Below, piece after piece: positions 9,074 through 18,525 of a stretch of 64,000 bases of DNA. Source of the DNA: CBDCOD01 sp965219665 (GTDB lineage Bacteria > Pseudomonadota > Gammaproteobacteria > CAKMZV01); contig CBDCOD010000024.1 in NCBI GenBank assembly GCA_965219665.1, positions 62,001 through 126,000 of the forward strand, given 5' to 3'. A model generated the notes under the pieces. That model was given only the letters and a program-made list of their open reading frames with translations. It did no database searches and was not told the origin of the DNA. Within the stretch, counting starts at the first letter, position 1, and each line of letters starts with the position of its first letter. The translations under genes were made by a program, and so were the position numbers.

Positions 9074-10159
9074 GTGGTGACTTTTGGTTTTTACCTGTTC
9101 AAGCGCAACCTTCAAGTTTTATTATTGGTATTGCTTGTCTTTTTTGTGTTGTTTATCATCATTGGTTTTGCAACAGAGGTTCAGGCGGTTAAGGGCAATT
9201 ATACGCTTCTACAGGCCTTAATTTATGTGGTTGTCAATAGCGGTGGGCTTATTTCTTTGGTTTTGCCGATTATTGGGCTATTTTCTCTTCTTATTACTAT
9301 GGGTAGCTTCGCTAGTGGGTCAGAAATAATCGCGATTCAGGCTGGTGGAATGTCTTATAGAGGTTTGGTTTTACAGGTTTTTTCTACGTTTTTTTTATTG
9401 TTTTGTCTTTTGTTGGCACTAAACGAAATCATGATGCCGCTGGGAGGTGCTGTAGGTGATCAAATAAAAAGCACAGCGCTTAATGAGCGCCGCCTTACCG
9501 GAGAGAATGTTTGGGTAAAAGATGTGAGCGGTTTTGTTTTTGTAAAAAAGGTACTTCACTCAGATAAGTTGCAGGGGGTTGTTTATTATGAGTTAGATGA
9601 TAAAGGGCGCTTGCAAGGTCATGTAAGGGGGGATTTTGCACATCGTATAAATGGAGAATGGGTGCTAATCCAAGCAAAACAAACAAATATCTTGTATGGA
9701 GACAGCCCTACAAAAATGCAAATAAATCGCCAGATACAGGAAAAAATCGTGCTTAAAAATGTTTTGAGTGACTCACAGGTGCAGTTTTCAACTTTACCGC
9801 CAACCCGTATTTTTTTGTGGGATTTGTTTGCGCAGATTCACCAATTAAAGCGCTTAAATATTGATAATATAGAGTATGAGATAAGCTTTTGGTATCGTGT
9901 CTTATCTCCACTTTCCGTTGCAGGCTTTATCTTTTTGCTGCTTCCTGTTTTTATAGGTTCCCCGCGTCATACGGGAGTGGGCGAGCGCGTGTTCTTGGGG
10001 CTGGTAATAGGGGTTCCTTATTTCATACTACTACAAGCCAGCCAGTACACGGTTACAGCCTACAGCTGGCCCCCCGCAATTGCTGCAAGCGTTCTGCCTG
10101 TTACCCTTCTGTTTGTAGGTTTATGGCGTTTTTTTTCAGTACAGCGCGTGAATATGTAA
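9074..10159 (+). CDS. lptG: LPS export ABC transporter permease LptG
   Basis: Partner permease of LptF. 361 residues with the same arrangement: three N-terminal membrane helices, a periplasmic domain (about 135-260) and three C-terminal helices. The start is GTG, one base after the lptF stop; a second GTG follows directly, so the first residue is uncertain by one. LptG-like features include NERRLTGENVWVKD at the start of the periplasmic part. The gene ends 7 bases before the stop of convergent pckA. Confidence 0.92.
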   Translation: MVTFGFYLFKRNLQVLLLVLLVFFVLFIIIGFATEVQAVKGNYTLLQALIYVVVNSGGLISLVLPIIGLFSLLITMGSFASGSEIIAIQAGGMSYRGLVLQVFSTFFLLFCLLLALNEIMMPLGGAVGDQIKSTALNERRLTGENVWVKDVSGFVFVKKVLHSDKLQGVVYYELDDKGRLQGHVRGDFAHRINGEWVLIQAKQTNILYGDSPTKMQINRQIQEKIVLKNVLSDSQVQFSTLPPTRIFLWDLFAQIHQLKRLNIDNIEYEISFWYRVLSPLSVAGFIFLLLPVFIGSPRHTGVGERVFLGLVIGVPYFILLQASQYTVTAYSWPPAIAASVLPVTLLFVGLWRFFSVQRVNM

Positions 10160-10166
10160 TGTATAT

Positions 10167-11747
10167 TTATTCTATAGTTGGACCAGAAGCGGTTACAGAG
10201 GGATCCACTTGACTCTCAAATTGCTTGAAGTTTTCTACAAACTGCTGCGCTAAAATTTGGGCTTGCTTTTCGTATTTGGTGCTGTTTTTCCATGTTTTTA
10301 CTGGATCTAAAACCTCGTCTGGAACATTAGGACAATGTACAACCATATCCAAATTGAATATAGGGTGTTTTCTCAGAGGCGCCTCTAAGAGCTCACCAGA
10401 GCGTGCAGCAGCGATCATTGCTCGTGTCCAGTTTAACCGGATGCGTTTCCCTGTACCATAAGAACCACCATGCCATCCAGTATTTACTAACCAAACAAAG
10501 GGGTTCTGCCGCTTTATTTTTTGTTCAAGCAGTTTTGCATACTTCCCGGCGGGTAGAGGAAGAAACGGTCCACCAAAACAAGTGCTAAAGGTGGCTTCTG
10601 GCACTGTAACACCGCGCTCCGTGCCTGCTAGTTTCGATGTATATCCAGACAAGAAGTGGTACATGGCCGCCTTGGTAGACAGTCGAGAAAGCGGTGGGAG
10701 AACACCAGAGGCATCAGCGGTTAAGAAAAAGATGTGCTGGGGTGCTTTTGCTTGTCCGGTTTTGCTTGCATTACTGATAAAATCTAAAGGATACGCTGAG
10801 CGAGTGTTTTCAGTTCTTGATGTATCATCAAAGTTAGGGCGTCTTGAGGAATCTAAGACAACATTTTCTAACACAGTGCCGAAAAGATTGGATGCTGCAT
10901 AAATCAACGGCTCACCCTCTTCTGATAGGTTAATTGTTTTTGCATAACACCCCCCCTCAAAATTGAATACGCCAGACTTGCCCCAGCCGTGCTCATCATC
11001 TCCAACAAGCGTGTGGTCAGCATCTGCCGAAAGGGTTGTTTTTCCTGTGCCTGACAAACCAAAAAAAAGCGCTGTATTGCCATAGTGATCATGGTTTGCA
11101 GAACAATGCATTGGTAGTATACCGTGTAAAGGAAGCTCAAAATTCATAACTGCGAAGAGGCTTTTTTTGATTTCACCAGCGTACGCTGTGTTAGCAATTA
11201 GCACCACACGGCGTTTAAAGTCCAAAGCAATAATAGTGCTGCTTTTGCTGCCATGTCGCTTAGGATCCGCCTTAAAGGAGGGTAGGTTAATCACTGTCCA
11301 ATACGTTGATACCTCTTCCCAAGCATCGCGCACAAAGAGGTTTTTGGCAAACAGATTATGCCATGCATATTCTGTGAGTACAAAGACGGCCTTACGTTCT
11401 CGCTTATCTCTGCCTACGTATAGTTGCTGCCCATAGAGCCTGCAGGCTCTAGCATAGGCGCACATGTCACTAAACAAGTTATCGAAGTGGTGTTGGCTGA
11501 GAGGCTGGTTAACCGTCCCCCAGTCTACAGATGATGCAGTGATATCGTTGTGCACCACAAAGCGATCCTTTGGCGAGCGCCCTGTGAAGATTCCTGTATC
11601 GGCCACAACTGCGCCACAGGAAGAGAATGAGGCCTCACCGTTTTGAATGGCGGTCTCAGCTAGAACGGTTGAACACAGGTTTTGGCGGGCGATGTTTTCT
11701 TTGATCAGAATTTGGATGCGCGCATCCGCATGAACAAGCCTTGTCAT
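10167..11747 (-). CDS. pckA: Phosphoenolpyruvate carboxykinase (ATP)
   Basis: Converts oxaloacetate and ATP to phosphoenolpyruvate, the entry to gluconeogenesis. The 526 residues carry the oxaloacetate-binding FTGRSPKDRF, the kinase P-loop GLSGTGKTT at about 228-236, the metal-binding LVGDDEHGW after it, and the adenine-binding ENTRSAYP. A strong Shine-Dalgarno sequence (GGAGG) sits eight bases upstream of the ATG. It is convergent with lptG and divergent from topA. ATP dependence is inferred from family similarity. Confidence 0.96.
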   Translation of the reverse strand: MTRLVHADARIQILIKENIARQNLCSTVLAETAIQNGEASFSSCGAVVADTGIFTGRSPKDRFVVHNDITASSVDWGTVNQPLSQHHFDNLFSDMCAYARACRLYGQQLYVGRDKRERKAVFVLTEYAWHNLFAKNLFVRDAWEEVSTYWTVINLPSFKADPKRHGSKSSTIIALDFKRRVVLIANTAYAGEIKKSLFAVMNFELPLHGILPMHCSANHDHYGNTALFFGLSGTGKTTLSADADHTLVGDDEHGWGKSGVFNFEGGCYAKTINLSEEGEPLIYAASNLFGTVLENVVLDSSRRPNFDDTSRTENTRSAYPLDFISNASKTGQAKAPQHIFFLTADASGVLPPLSRLSTKAAMYHFLSGYTSKLAGTERGVTVPEATFSTCFGGPFLPLPAGKYAKLLEQKIKRQNPFVWLVNTGWHGGSYGTGKRIRLNWTRAMIAAARSGELLEAPLRKHPIFNLDMVVHCPNVPDEVLDPVKTWKNSTKYEKQAQILAQQFVENFKQFESQVDPSVTASGPTIE

Positions 11748-11987
11748 AACAGTTGCCTCCTTTATAGTTAATAGAATAAATATAAGACATAGTTATTCTA
11801 ACGTATAGAAAGAGAGAGGGTGTAGGAGCCTGTATAATTGATTTGCGTGTAATACAATATTGTGATAATAAAAACGGTTTCATGCGTCATTCAAGTTATT
11901 TGTCATGTATTGGGTCAGGTTGTTCTGGAATATGCTCTATAATAATCTGCTTTTATTTGAACGTTTACGCACTTTGAATTCACATAC

Positions 11988-14315
11988 ATGACAGATTTAG
12001 TTATCGTAGAATCTCCAGCCAAGGCAAAAACAATAGAGGGCTATCTCGGAAAGGGATTTAAGGTTGCCTCTTCATTCGGGCATATTCGAGATTTGCAGAA
12101 AAAAGAAATGGGCGTTGATAAAGAAAACGGTTTTCAGCCTATTTATGAGGTGTCTGCGGGCAGTAAAAAACAAGTTGTCGCACTCAAAAAATTAGTTAAA
12201 ACTAGCAATTTGGTTTGGCTCGCAACAGATGAAGATCGTGAAGGGGAGGCGATTGCATGGCATCTATATGATGAACTCAAGTTGACGCCAGAAAAAACTC
12301 GCCGCATTACCTTTAACGAAATTACTAAGTCAGCCGTTTTGTATGCAGTTGACAATCCGCGTGCTATAAACACCAACTTGGTCAACGCGCAGCAGGCTCG
12401 GCGGGTAATTGACCGTTTAGTTGGCTTCGAATTATCTCCTGTGCTGTGGCGAAAGGTTCGCACAGGGCTTTCGGCTGGTCGCGTGCAGTCAGTGGCTGTT
12501 CGTTTAGTTATGGAGCGTGAGAAAGAAATAGAGCAGTTTACCTCCGAAAGCAGTTTTGAGGTTCGAGCTCAACTTTATGATGGAAAAGAACTTTTCGAAG
12601 CCGTTATTCCTAAAAAAATAGCCCAAAAAGATCAAGTAAAGCGCCTTTTAGAGCAAATACCTCTCAGCGGCTGGCGCGTTCAATCTATAGAGCGTAAAGA
12701 AATTTTCCGCACTCCCCCTCCTCCTCTGACCACCTCTTCATTACAGCAGTTAGCATCTAGCCAGCTGGGGTTTTCTGTTAAGCGTACCATGTCGCTGGCT
12801 CAGAGGTTATATGAAGCGGGTCATATCTCATATATGCGAACGGATTCAGTGCATTTGTCTGAAAGAGCGCAGGGGCAAATAAAACAATTTGTTGAAAACA
12901 AGTTTGGTGCTGCTATGTACTTCAAAAGAGCGTTTAAGGTTAAATCTGCTTCTGCTCAAGAGGCCCATGAAGCCATTCGTCCAGTCCACTTCAAAGAGGC
13001 TCTACAAGGCGTTGACCCTGATGAGGGGCGGTTGTATTCTTTGATTTTTAAGCGAACGGTCGCGTCTCAAATGGAAAAAGCCACTATTAGTAAAACCACT
13101 GTATCCATTATGGCTGGCGATGAGTTATTCACAGCGCGAGGAGAAGAAATTATTAATCTGGGCTTCTTACAGGTTACAGGCAAGGGAGAAAAAAACACTT
13201 TATTGCCCAACTTAGTAGAAGGTCAGTTGCTGGAGCCTCAACAAGTGGTTGCTAGACAGGGATTTAGCCGTCCACCTGCCCGCTATTCTGAAGCAAAATT
13301 GGTTCAAAAACTGGAAGAGTTGGGTATTGGTCGTCCATCTACGTATGCTCCAACCATATCCACTATACAAGAAAGAGGGTATGTGGTCATACGCGACATA
13401 GATCCTCAAGAGCGTGTGGTTGAAGTGCTGAAAAAAGACGGGGCCAATATCCAAGAGAGCACAGAGAGGGAGCGATTTGGTGGAGAAAGGGCACGCATGG
13501 CTCCAACCCCTATAGCAGAGTTGGTTACAGTTTTTCTACAGGAGCATTTTTCTGATATAGTAGACTATCACTTTACTGCCAAGCTTGAAGGGGCTTTTGA
13601 TGCCATTGCACAAGGTAATACACAATGGAATGCAATGGTTGGGGATTTTTATGGGTCATTCCATCCACTGATAGAGGAAGCAGAAAAAGCGCCTAGACCC
13701 GCTCAAGCCTTCGCACGGTATCTGGGTGACGGTCTACATGGAAAACCTGTATATGTCAAAATGGGTCGATATGGGGCATTTGTTCAATTGGGAGAAGATG
13801 CGCAAGAAGGGCAGGAAAAACCACAATATGCTAGTTTGGATGCCAATCAAAATATAGATACGATAGAGCTTGAAGAGGCTCTTAAGTTGCTCAAACTGCC
13901 AAGAACTGTTGGGGTGCTGAAAAAAGATATACAATATACTGCATCGGATGGAACGATATTTCAGGCGAAAGCAGATAGTGAGGTCATTGCGAACAAGGGG
14001 CGCTTTGGACCTTATTTGCAATATGGATCAAAGCAATATGTTTCTCTCAAAAAAACAGATCCGCCACCAGAGTCCATTTTGATGGATCAGGCATTAACTT
14101 TGATTGAGGATAAGGTTGAGAAGGATGCGAAAAATTGGATTGCCGCTTATGGTGATAAGGTTGTTAAAAAAGGACCTTATGGTATATATCTAAAAGTTGG
14201 CAGAAAAAATCACAAGATATCAAAAGATTTTGATCCGTATAATTTAACCTCAGAAGATATAGAGAAAATCATCAATTCCAAATCAACTCAAAAAACCAGG
14301 AGTAAGAAAAAGTGA
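11988..14315 (+). CDS. topA: DNA topoisomerase I (type IA), without zinc ribbons
   Basis: Relaxes negative supercoils. The 775 residues begin with a TOPRIM domain (VIVESPAKAKTIEGYLG, acidic DEDREGE) and have the catalytic tyrosine at about residue 282 in SYMRTDS. The C-terminal third contains repeats of the GRYGAFVQLG / GRFGPYLQYG / KGPYGIYLKVG type and a lysine-rich tail (TRSKKK). I see no CxxC pairs, so the E. coli-type zinc ribbons are missing and replaced by cysteine-free repeats, as in alphaproteobacterial enzymes. Its stop overlaps the GTG start of purE. Confidence 0.95.
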   Translation: MTDLVIVESPAKAKTIEGYLGKGFKVASSFGHIRDLQKKEMGVDKENGFQPIYEVSAGSKKQVVALKKLVKTSNLVWLATDEDREGEAIAWHLYDELKLTPEKTRRITFNEITKSAVLYAVDNPRAINTNLVNAQQARRVIDRLVGFELSPVLWRKVRTGLSAGRVQSVAVRLVMEREKEIEQFTSESSFEVRAQLYDGKELFEAVIPKKIAQKDQVKRLLEQIPLSGWRVQSIERKEIFRTPPPPLTTSSLQQLASSQLGFSVKRTMSLAQRLYEAGHISYMRTDSVHLSERAQGQIKQFVENKFGAAMYFKRAFKVKSASAQEAHEAIRPVHFKEALQGVDPDEGRLYSLIFKRTVASQMEKATISKTTVSIMAGDELFTARGEEIINLGFLQVTGKGEKNTLLPNLVEGQLLEPQQVVARQGFSRPPARYSEAKLVQKLEELGIGRPSTYAPTISTIQERGYVVIRDIDPQERVVEVLKKDGANIQESTERERFGGERARMAPTPIAELVTVFLQEHFSDIVDYHFTAKLEGAFDAIAQGNTQWNAMVGDFYGSFHPLIEEAEKAPRPAQAFARYLGDGLHGKPVYVKMGRYGAFVQLGEDAQEGQEKPQYASLDANQNIDTIELEEALKLLKLPRTVGVLKKDIQYTASDGTIFQAKADSEVIANKGRFGPYLQYGSKQYVSLKKTDPPPESILMDQALTLIEDKVEKDAKNWIAAYGDKVVKKGPYGIYLKVGRKNHKISKDFDPYNLTSEDIEKIINSKSTQKTRSKKK

Positions 14316-14812
14316 AAGAAACGTTTGTTTCAATTGTAATGGGCTCAGACTCAGATTGGCAGGTTATGCAGAAAACAGTGGATGTGCTAAAAAAATTCGC
14401 CGTACCATTGGAGGTGCGTGTGACTTCTGCGCATCGCACTCCTGCGCAAACACATGCCTATATTAAGGATGCCGAACAGCGTGGAGCAGGTGTTTTTATT
14501 GCGGCGGCCGGATTGGCCGCGCATTTGGCAGGAGCTGTTTCTGCAATGACGGTGCGCCCAGTTATCGGAGTTCCCTTAGATGCAGGGTCTTTAGGTGGTT
14601 TAGACGCGTTGCTTTCCACTGTTCAGATGCCTGGAGGAATTCCAGTTGCCACAGTTGCAGTCGGCTCTCCTGGGGCTAAAAATGCGGCATATCTCGCAGT
14701 ACAGATATTGGCGACAAGTGATGCTAGTTTGGCTGAGGCATTAGAAAGAGAGCGCGAGCAAAACCGTGAACTTATCGCTGCAAAAAGTGATGCACTGCAA
14801 AGCCAACTTTAA
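14312..14812 (+). CDS. purE: N5-carboxyaminoimidazole ribonucleotide mutase (PurE class I)
   Basis: Moves the carboxyl group in de novo purine synthesis (N5-CAIR to CAIR). Visible motifs are MGSDSDW at the N-terminus and SAHRTP with the catalytic histidine. 166 residues is normal. The start is GTG, overlapping topA by four bases. purK is not adjacent, which is unusual for bacteria using the class I enzyme, so it must be elsewhere. Confidence 0.95.
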   Translation: MKETFVSIVMGSDSDWQVMQKTVDVLKKFAVPLEVRVTSAHRTPAQTHAYIKDAEQRGAGVFIAAAGLAAHLAGAVSAMTVRPVIGVPLDAGSLGGLDALLSTVQMPGGIPVATVAVGSPGAKNAAYLAVQILATSDASLAEALEREREQNRELIAAKSDALQSQL

Positions 14813-14883
14813 TTGGGGCATGAAAAATAAATATGGTTAATACGTTTAGGTAGAGATGGGCTTGGTTGGTTTATAATGTGTGG

Positions 14884-16221
14884 ATGCACCTAATGCTTTC
14901 GTTCTTATTAGTTCAAAAAAAGAGGCTCTCAACACTGGGGGGTATGCTCTTCGGTTTGTTTTTTGGGGTGATGATAACCGTTGCTCTTAGTGGTGGCGCA
15001 CAGGCTCCTAAATTGCCCTTTGCTGAAATTCAGCGTCTTAATGCAGTATTTGAGCGAATCAAGGCGGCATATGTTGATGAAAAGGCGGATAGGGAGTTAC
15101 TCAATGATGCTATTCGGGGAATGATTCATTCGTTAGATCCTCATTCATCGTATCTGGAACCAAAAGCATTTACGGATTTAAAGACATCTACGCAGGGCAA
15201 GTTTGGTGGTTTAGGGATTGAGGTCACTATGGAGGGAGGGTTTGTTAAGATAATCACACCTATAGATGACACACCTGCCGCACGCGCCGGTGTACAGGCG
15301 GGGGATGTGATTATCCGTCTAGATGATAAGCCTGTTAAAGGACTGACCTTAAGAGATGCTGTAAATCTTATGCGAGGGGAAGTGGGTACAGACATTGTAT
15401 TGACTATTGTTCGCGAGGGTTTGGATGCGCCCTTGAAGGTGAAAATAACCCGAGATATTATTCAAATAACCAGTGTTCGCTCAGAGCGTTTAGATAGCGA
15501 TATAGGGTATTTGCGTATTTCGCATTTTCAGGACCCCACATATAGCCAAATGAAGAAGAAATTGATTACAATGAATGAAGCCGCCCCACTGAAAGGCTTG
15601 GTGCTAGACTTACGAAACAATCCGGGAGGGCTATTAAGTTCGGCTGTTGCTGTTGCAGATGCGTTTATAGATACTGCTGGAGAAAAGAAAGTAGTGGTTT
15701 CAACAAAAGGTCGTATACGAAATAGTAACGAAATTTTTTATGCAAAAAAGGGCGAGTTGATTCCTGGTGTTCCAATTATTGTCTTGATAAATGAGGGTTC
15801 TGCCTCAGCATCGGAAATTGTTGCAGGAGCACTGCAAGATCATGGTAGAGCGATTATTGCTGGAAGAAAAAGTTTTGGAAAAGGGTCTGTGCAAACCGTT
15901 CTGGAGCTCTCCGATGATTATGCTATGAAACTGACAACGGCTAGATACTACACGCCGTCAGATCGCTCTATACAGGCGAAGGGGATTCAGCCAGACGTTT
16001 ATATTCCGCAGGTGAAGGTTCAAATGATTTCTCCTACTGTACAGCGGACCAAGGAGGAGGACTTGACGGGACATCTTGAAAATACAGAAAACAAAGCAGA
16101 TAACCCAAAGAAGACAACCTCGTCTTCTACAGTTTCTTTGAAATCAGCGGAATCCTTATTAGAAAGTGATTTTGAATTGTCACAAGCTATTACATTATTG
16201 AAAACACAATCTATAAAATAG
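14884..16221 (+). CDS. ctpA: S41 carboxyl-terminal processing protease (CtpA type)
   Basis: Periplasmic serine protease that trims or degrades exported proteins. It starts with an uncleaved-type hydrophobic segment (about 15-40), then a PDZ domain (GGLGIEVTMEGG onwards, with the GDVIIRLD loop), then the S41 catalytic domain with Ser in EGSASASEIVAGA and Lys in KSFGKGSVQT. The start is uncertain: TTG 14866, GTG 14878, ATG 14884 and ATG 14893 are all in frame, and none has a clear ribosome site. It ends 27 bases before the MotA-like gene and may share its transcript, which would place a periplasmic protease with the stator/TolC set. Confidence 0.9.
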   Translation: MHLMLSFLLVQKKRLSTLGGMLFGLFFGVMITVALSGGAQAPKLPFAEIQRLNAVFERIKAAYVDEKADRELLNDAIRGMIHSLDPHSSYLEPKAFTDLKTSTQGKFGGLGIEVTMEGGFVKIITPIDDTPAARAGVQAGDVIIRLDDKPVKGLTLRDAVNLMRGEVGTDIVLTIVREGLDAPLKVKITRDIIQITSVRSERLDSDIGYLRISHFQDPTYSQMKKKLITMNEAAPLKGLVLDLRNNPGGLLSSAVAVADAFIDTAGEKKVVVSTKGRIRNSNEIFYAKKGELIPGVPIIVLINEGSASASEIVAGALQDHGRAIIAGRKSFGKGSVQTVLELSDDYAMKLTTARYYTPSDRSIQAKGIQPDVYIPQVKVQMISPTVQRTKEEDLTGHLENTENKADNPKKTTSSSTVSLKSAESLLESDFELSQAITLLKTQSIK

Positions 16222-16248
16222 GTTGTCTTCAGTTTAGGGAACAGTACT

Positions 16249-17682
16249 ATGAATGTAACGCCTTTTAGAAATATTGTTATTATCGTTCTATGTTTTGCCG
16301 CTGCTGCCTTACTGGGTGAAGAGAAACTGCAAGAATTCTTCAGCTCTAACCCCTACTTAAATGGCTTTATTGTTGCTATTATGATGGTGGGTGTTTTGTA
16401 TATTGTTAACGCCTCTTACAAGCTCGGGCGAGTTATTGCCCTACTTAAGAAAGCGAGCAAGTCGGGGGCGGATTATCAAGCGGTCTTAAAAACAAAATCG
16501 GCTCGTCGCAAACTATGTTTTTTAATGGCAGAAAAAGAGATAGATGCAGTGGCAAACTGGAGTCCAGGGCAACCTTTTGGAGCTGAAATTGTAGATGACA
16601 TACTTAGTGGCGTTCGTTTGCGTATCGCAGAAGTACGTAATTTTGCTAACTATTTTTCTGGTGTTTTGATTATTTTAGGCCTGCTAGGCACCTTCTTAGG
16701 GCTGTTAGAAACAATTAAGGCAATTGCCGAAGTGTTTAGTGGACCATCTTTACGATTTTTGGTTGGAGACAAGGAGGGGGGAGGCGCTGCTGGAGGTGAA
16801 GAAGTGTTGGCTTTCTTTGATGCGATTGCCAAGCCTCTTGCAGGAATGGGCATTGCGTTCTCCTCGTCCCTATTTGGGCTTTCGGGATCACTATCTGTTG
16901 GTGTGTTAGCGTTTGCGTCCTCACGTAGTCAGGCATTCTTTTTGTTTGCGCTTTTTGATTGGCTGCGAAGCAAAACAAAAGAAGAAGATAGAACGCTTTT
17001 AGATCGAGGCAAGGAAGCCCTTATGCCCTTGCGCTCAGGTGGTCTGATGGGTTCTTTAGTTTCTCGGGGGAATCAACGATCAGATGTTCGCTCCTTAGGG
17101 GGGGGTGCTGGAGGCCAGGGATCCGTTGTTGGCTCGGTTAAGGGATCTTTTGATGGTACAGGTCAGTTTACAGGTTCTTTGGATGGCAATGAGTTGGGGG
17201 AAGTTCTGAGTAGATTAGAGTCTGTGTCTAGAGATGCGGTAGAGAAAAATGCGTTATTAGCACAGGCAGCGCTTAAACTGGGAGAAAATTTAGCGCTTGA
17301 GCAGAAACGACTTGCTGATATTGCAAATTATCAACAACAATCCTCGGTGGCACTCAGCGCTATTCAGCAACAAGGAGGACAGCATATACAGATTCTTAAC
17401 CAACTGGTTGAGGCAGCGTATAGCAATACGGATCGAGAAGAGTTTAGAGCGTTGGCTTCACATTTTCATCGCTCCTTTGAGCGGCTACTGGGAGATATTC
17501 GCCAATCAAATACACAACTTTTTAACGAACTTAAGCGTTCGGAGGTTGCGAGCCAGCACCCCAAAAATCAACCAGAAGCACAGCAGCCAAGCGATCAAAC
17601 TATTAAAAGTATCGGTGACTCCGACTATACAGCGTCTATACAGGCTCAACGATTTGAGTCAGAGCAAGATGATAGAAAGTAG
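16249..17682 (+). CDS. MotA/TolQ/ExbB-like proton-channel protein with long cytoplasmic tail
   Basis: 477 residues. Two membrane segments near the N-terminus (about 8-25 and 37-55), a third (about 132-155) with ILGLLGTFLGLLETI, which matches the core of MotA/ExbB channels, and a fourth (about 195-225) with PLAGMGIAFSSSLFGL. After this comes a Gly/Ser-rich linker (about 270-310) and a helical, probably coiled-coil tail. From memory it resembles uncharacterised MotA-like proteins of alphaproteobacteria encoded next to OmpA-like proteins. The next two genes encode MotB-like partners. Function unknown; an ion channel that powers an envelope process is the inference. It is not flagellar by context. 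Confidence 0.75.
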   Translation: MNVTPFRNIVIIVLCFAAAALLGEEKLQEFFSSNPYLNGFIVAIMMVGVLYIVNASYKLGRVIALLKKASKSGADYQAVLKTKSARRKLCFLMAEKEIDAVANWSPGQPFGAEIVDDILSGVRLRIAEVRNFANYFSGVLIILGLLGTFLGLLETIKAIAEVFSGPSLRFLVGDKEGGGAAGGEEVLAFFDAIAKPLAGMGIAFSSSLFGLSGSLSVGVLAFASSRSQAFFLFALFDWLRSKTKEEDRTLLDRGKEALMPLRSGGLMGSLVSRGNQRSDVRSLGGGAGGQGSVVGSVKGSFDGTGQFTGSLDGNELGEVLSRLESVSRDAVEKNALLAQAALKLGENLALEQKRLADIANYQQQSSVALSAIQQQGGQHIQILNQLVEAAYSNTDREEFRALASHFHRSFERLLGDIRQSNTQLFNELKRSEVASQHPKNQPEAQQPSDQTIKSIGDSDYTASIQAQRFESEQDDRK

Positions 17683-17740
17683 GTGGCACCCTATGATTAA
17701 AGCAAAACGACTTTTAGTGTTTGGGGGTTGAGGTCTTAAC

Positions 17741-18520
17741 ATGCAGGCTGAAGATCTTAGCAAAGTAGTTTGGCCTAGTTGCGTAGATATTTTTGGGCAA
17801 GTCGTTGTGACGATGGCATTCTTTTTTTTGTTGGTTTTTATTATTTTGGCATATTACCTTACACAAATAGAGATAAGCCAACGTGTTCGTTCAGTAGTTG
17901 TTACTTACCAAACACTTTATGAACCAGTTAGTCCTTTTATTGGCGAAAACGCAGTAAAGCGCTCGCAGGTACAAAAGCGTAATTTAGATGAACTTATTGT
18001 GCGCATAGAAGACTTAATCGTTTCAACTTCTCCTGAGCGAGTTAAAGAGGTAAAAAGTTTAATTAATAGGCGGGACAAGTTGGTAGAAAAAGTCCACCAG
18101 TTGGGTTATCCTGGATATAAGCCACAAAGTTTGACAGAAAGCATTGATACAATGGCTGTTTTATCACGAGAGTTGGTAAACTATGAAGGAAAATGGAATG
18201 TAAATGTCGTAACTAATGGCATACGGATTAGCTTTCAAGATAATAGCAGCCTGCCAAATGCAGAAACGAAAAAATCTCTTGTTAAAGCGTTGCAAACAAT
18301 AGCGAATCAAGCAAGTCGTAGAACTATCGTCATTGAGGGATTTCAGAGCATTAGTGTTGCTAATCTTTCTCTGCGCAGTAGACAAGTGGTTGCTCGTGCA
18401 TTTGCTTTGCGTGACATGTTAGAACAGTTGGGGATAAATAAAGAGCAGATACGCATCATTAAACGAGATAGTAAGGCTGAGCTCCCGTTTGGAGGGGTAG
18501 AGATTCAGGTTACTCCATAG
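17741..18520 (+). CDS. MotB/OmpA-like stator partner, first copy
   Basis: 259 residues. A short cytoplasmic N-terminus leads into one membrane helix (about 17-42) preceded by WPSCVDI, which puts an acidic residue (Asp16) where MotB-type proteins carry the ion-binding Asp. A helical region follows (about 45-145), then a C-terminal domain resembling OmpA-C (LSLRSRQVVARAFALRDML at about 210-228). The Asp that binds diaminopimelate in OmpA-like domains is not evident, so peptidoglycan binding is doubtful. It lies 58 bases after the MotA-like gene and 5 before the second copy. Role inferred from context. Confidence 0.68.
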   Translation: MQAEDLSKVVWPSCVDIFGQVVVTMAFFFLLVFIILAYYLTQIEISQRVRSVVVTYQTLYEPVSPFIGENAVKRSQVQKRNLDELIVRIEDLIVSTSPERVKEVKSLINRRDKLVEKVHQLGYPGYKPQSLTESIDTMAVLSRELVNYEGKWNVNVVTNGIRISFQDNSSLPNAETKKSLVKALQTIANQASRRTIVIEGFQSISVANLSLRSRQVVARAFALRDMLEQLGINKEQIRIIKRDSKAELPFGGVEIQVTP

Positions 18521-18525
18521 CTATT

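Noticed and set aside
14872..14877. TATAAT as a promoter for ctpA
   Set aside because: It overlaps the possible start codons of ctpA and has no -35 partner, so it cannot serve the longer form; left as undecided.
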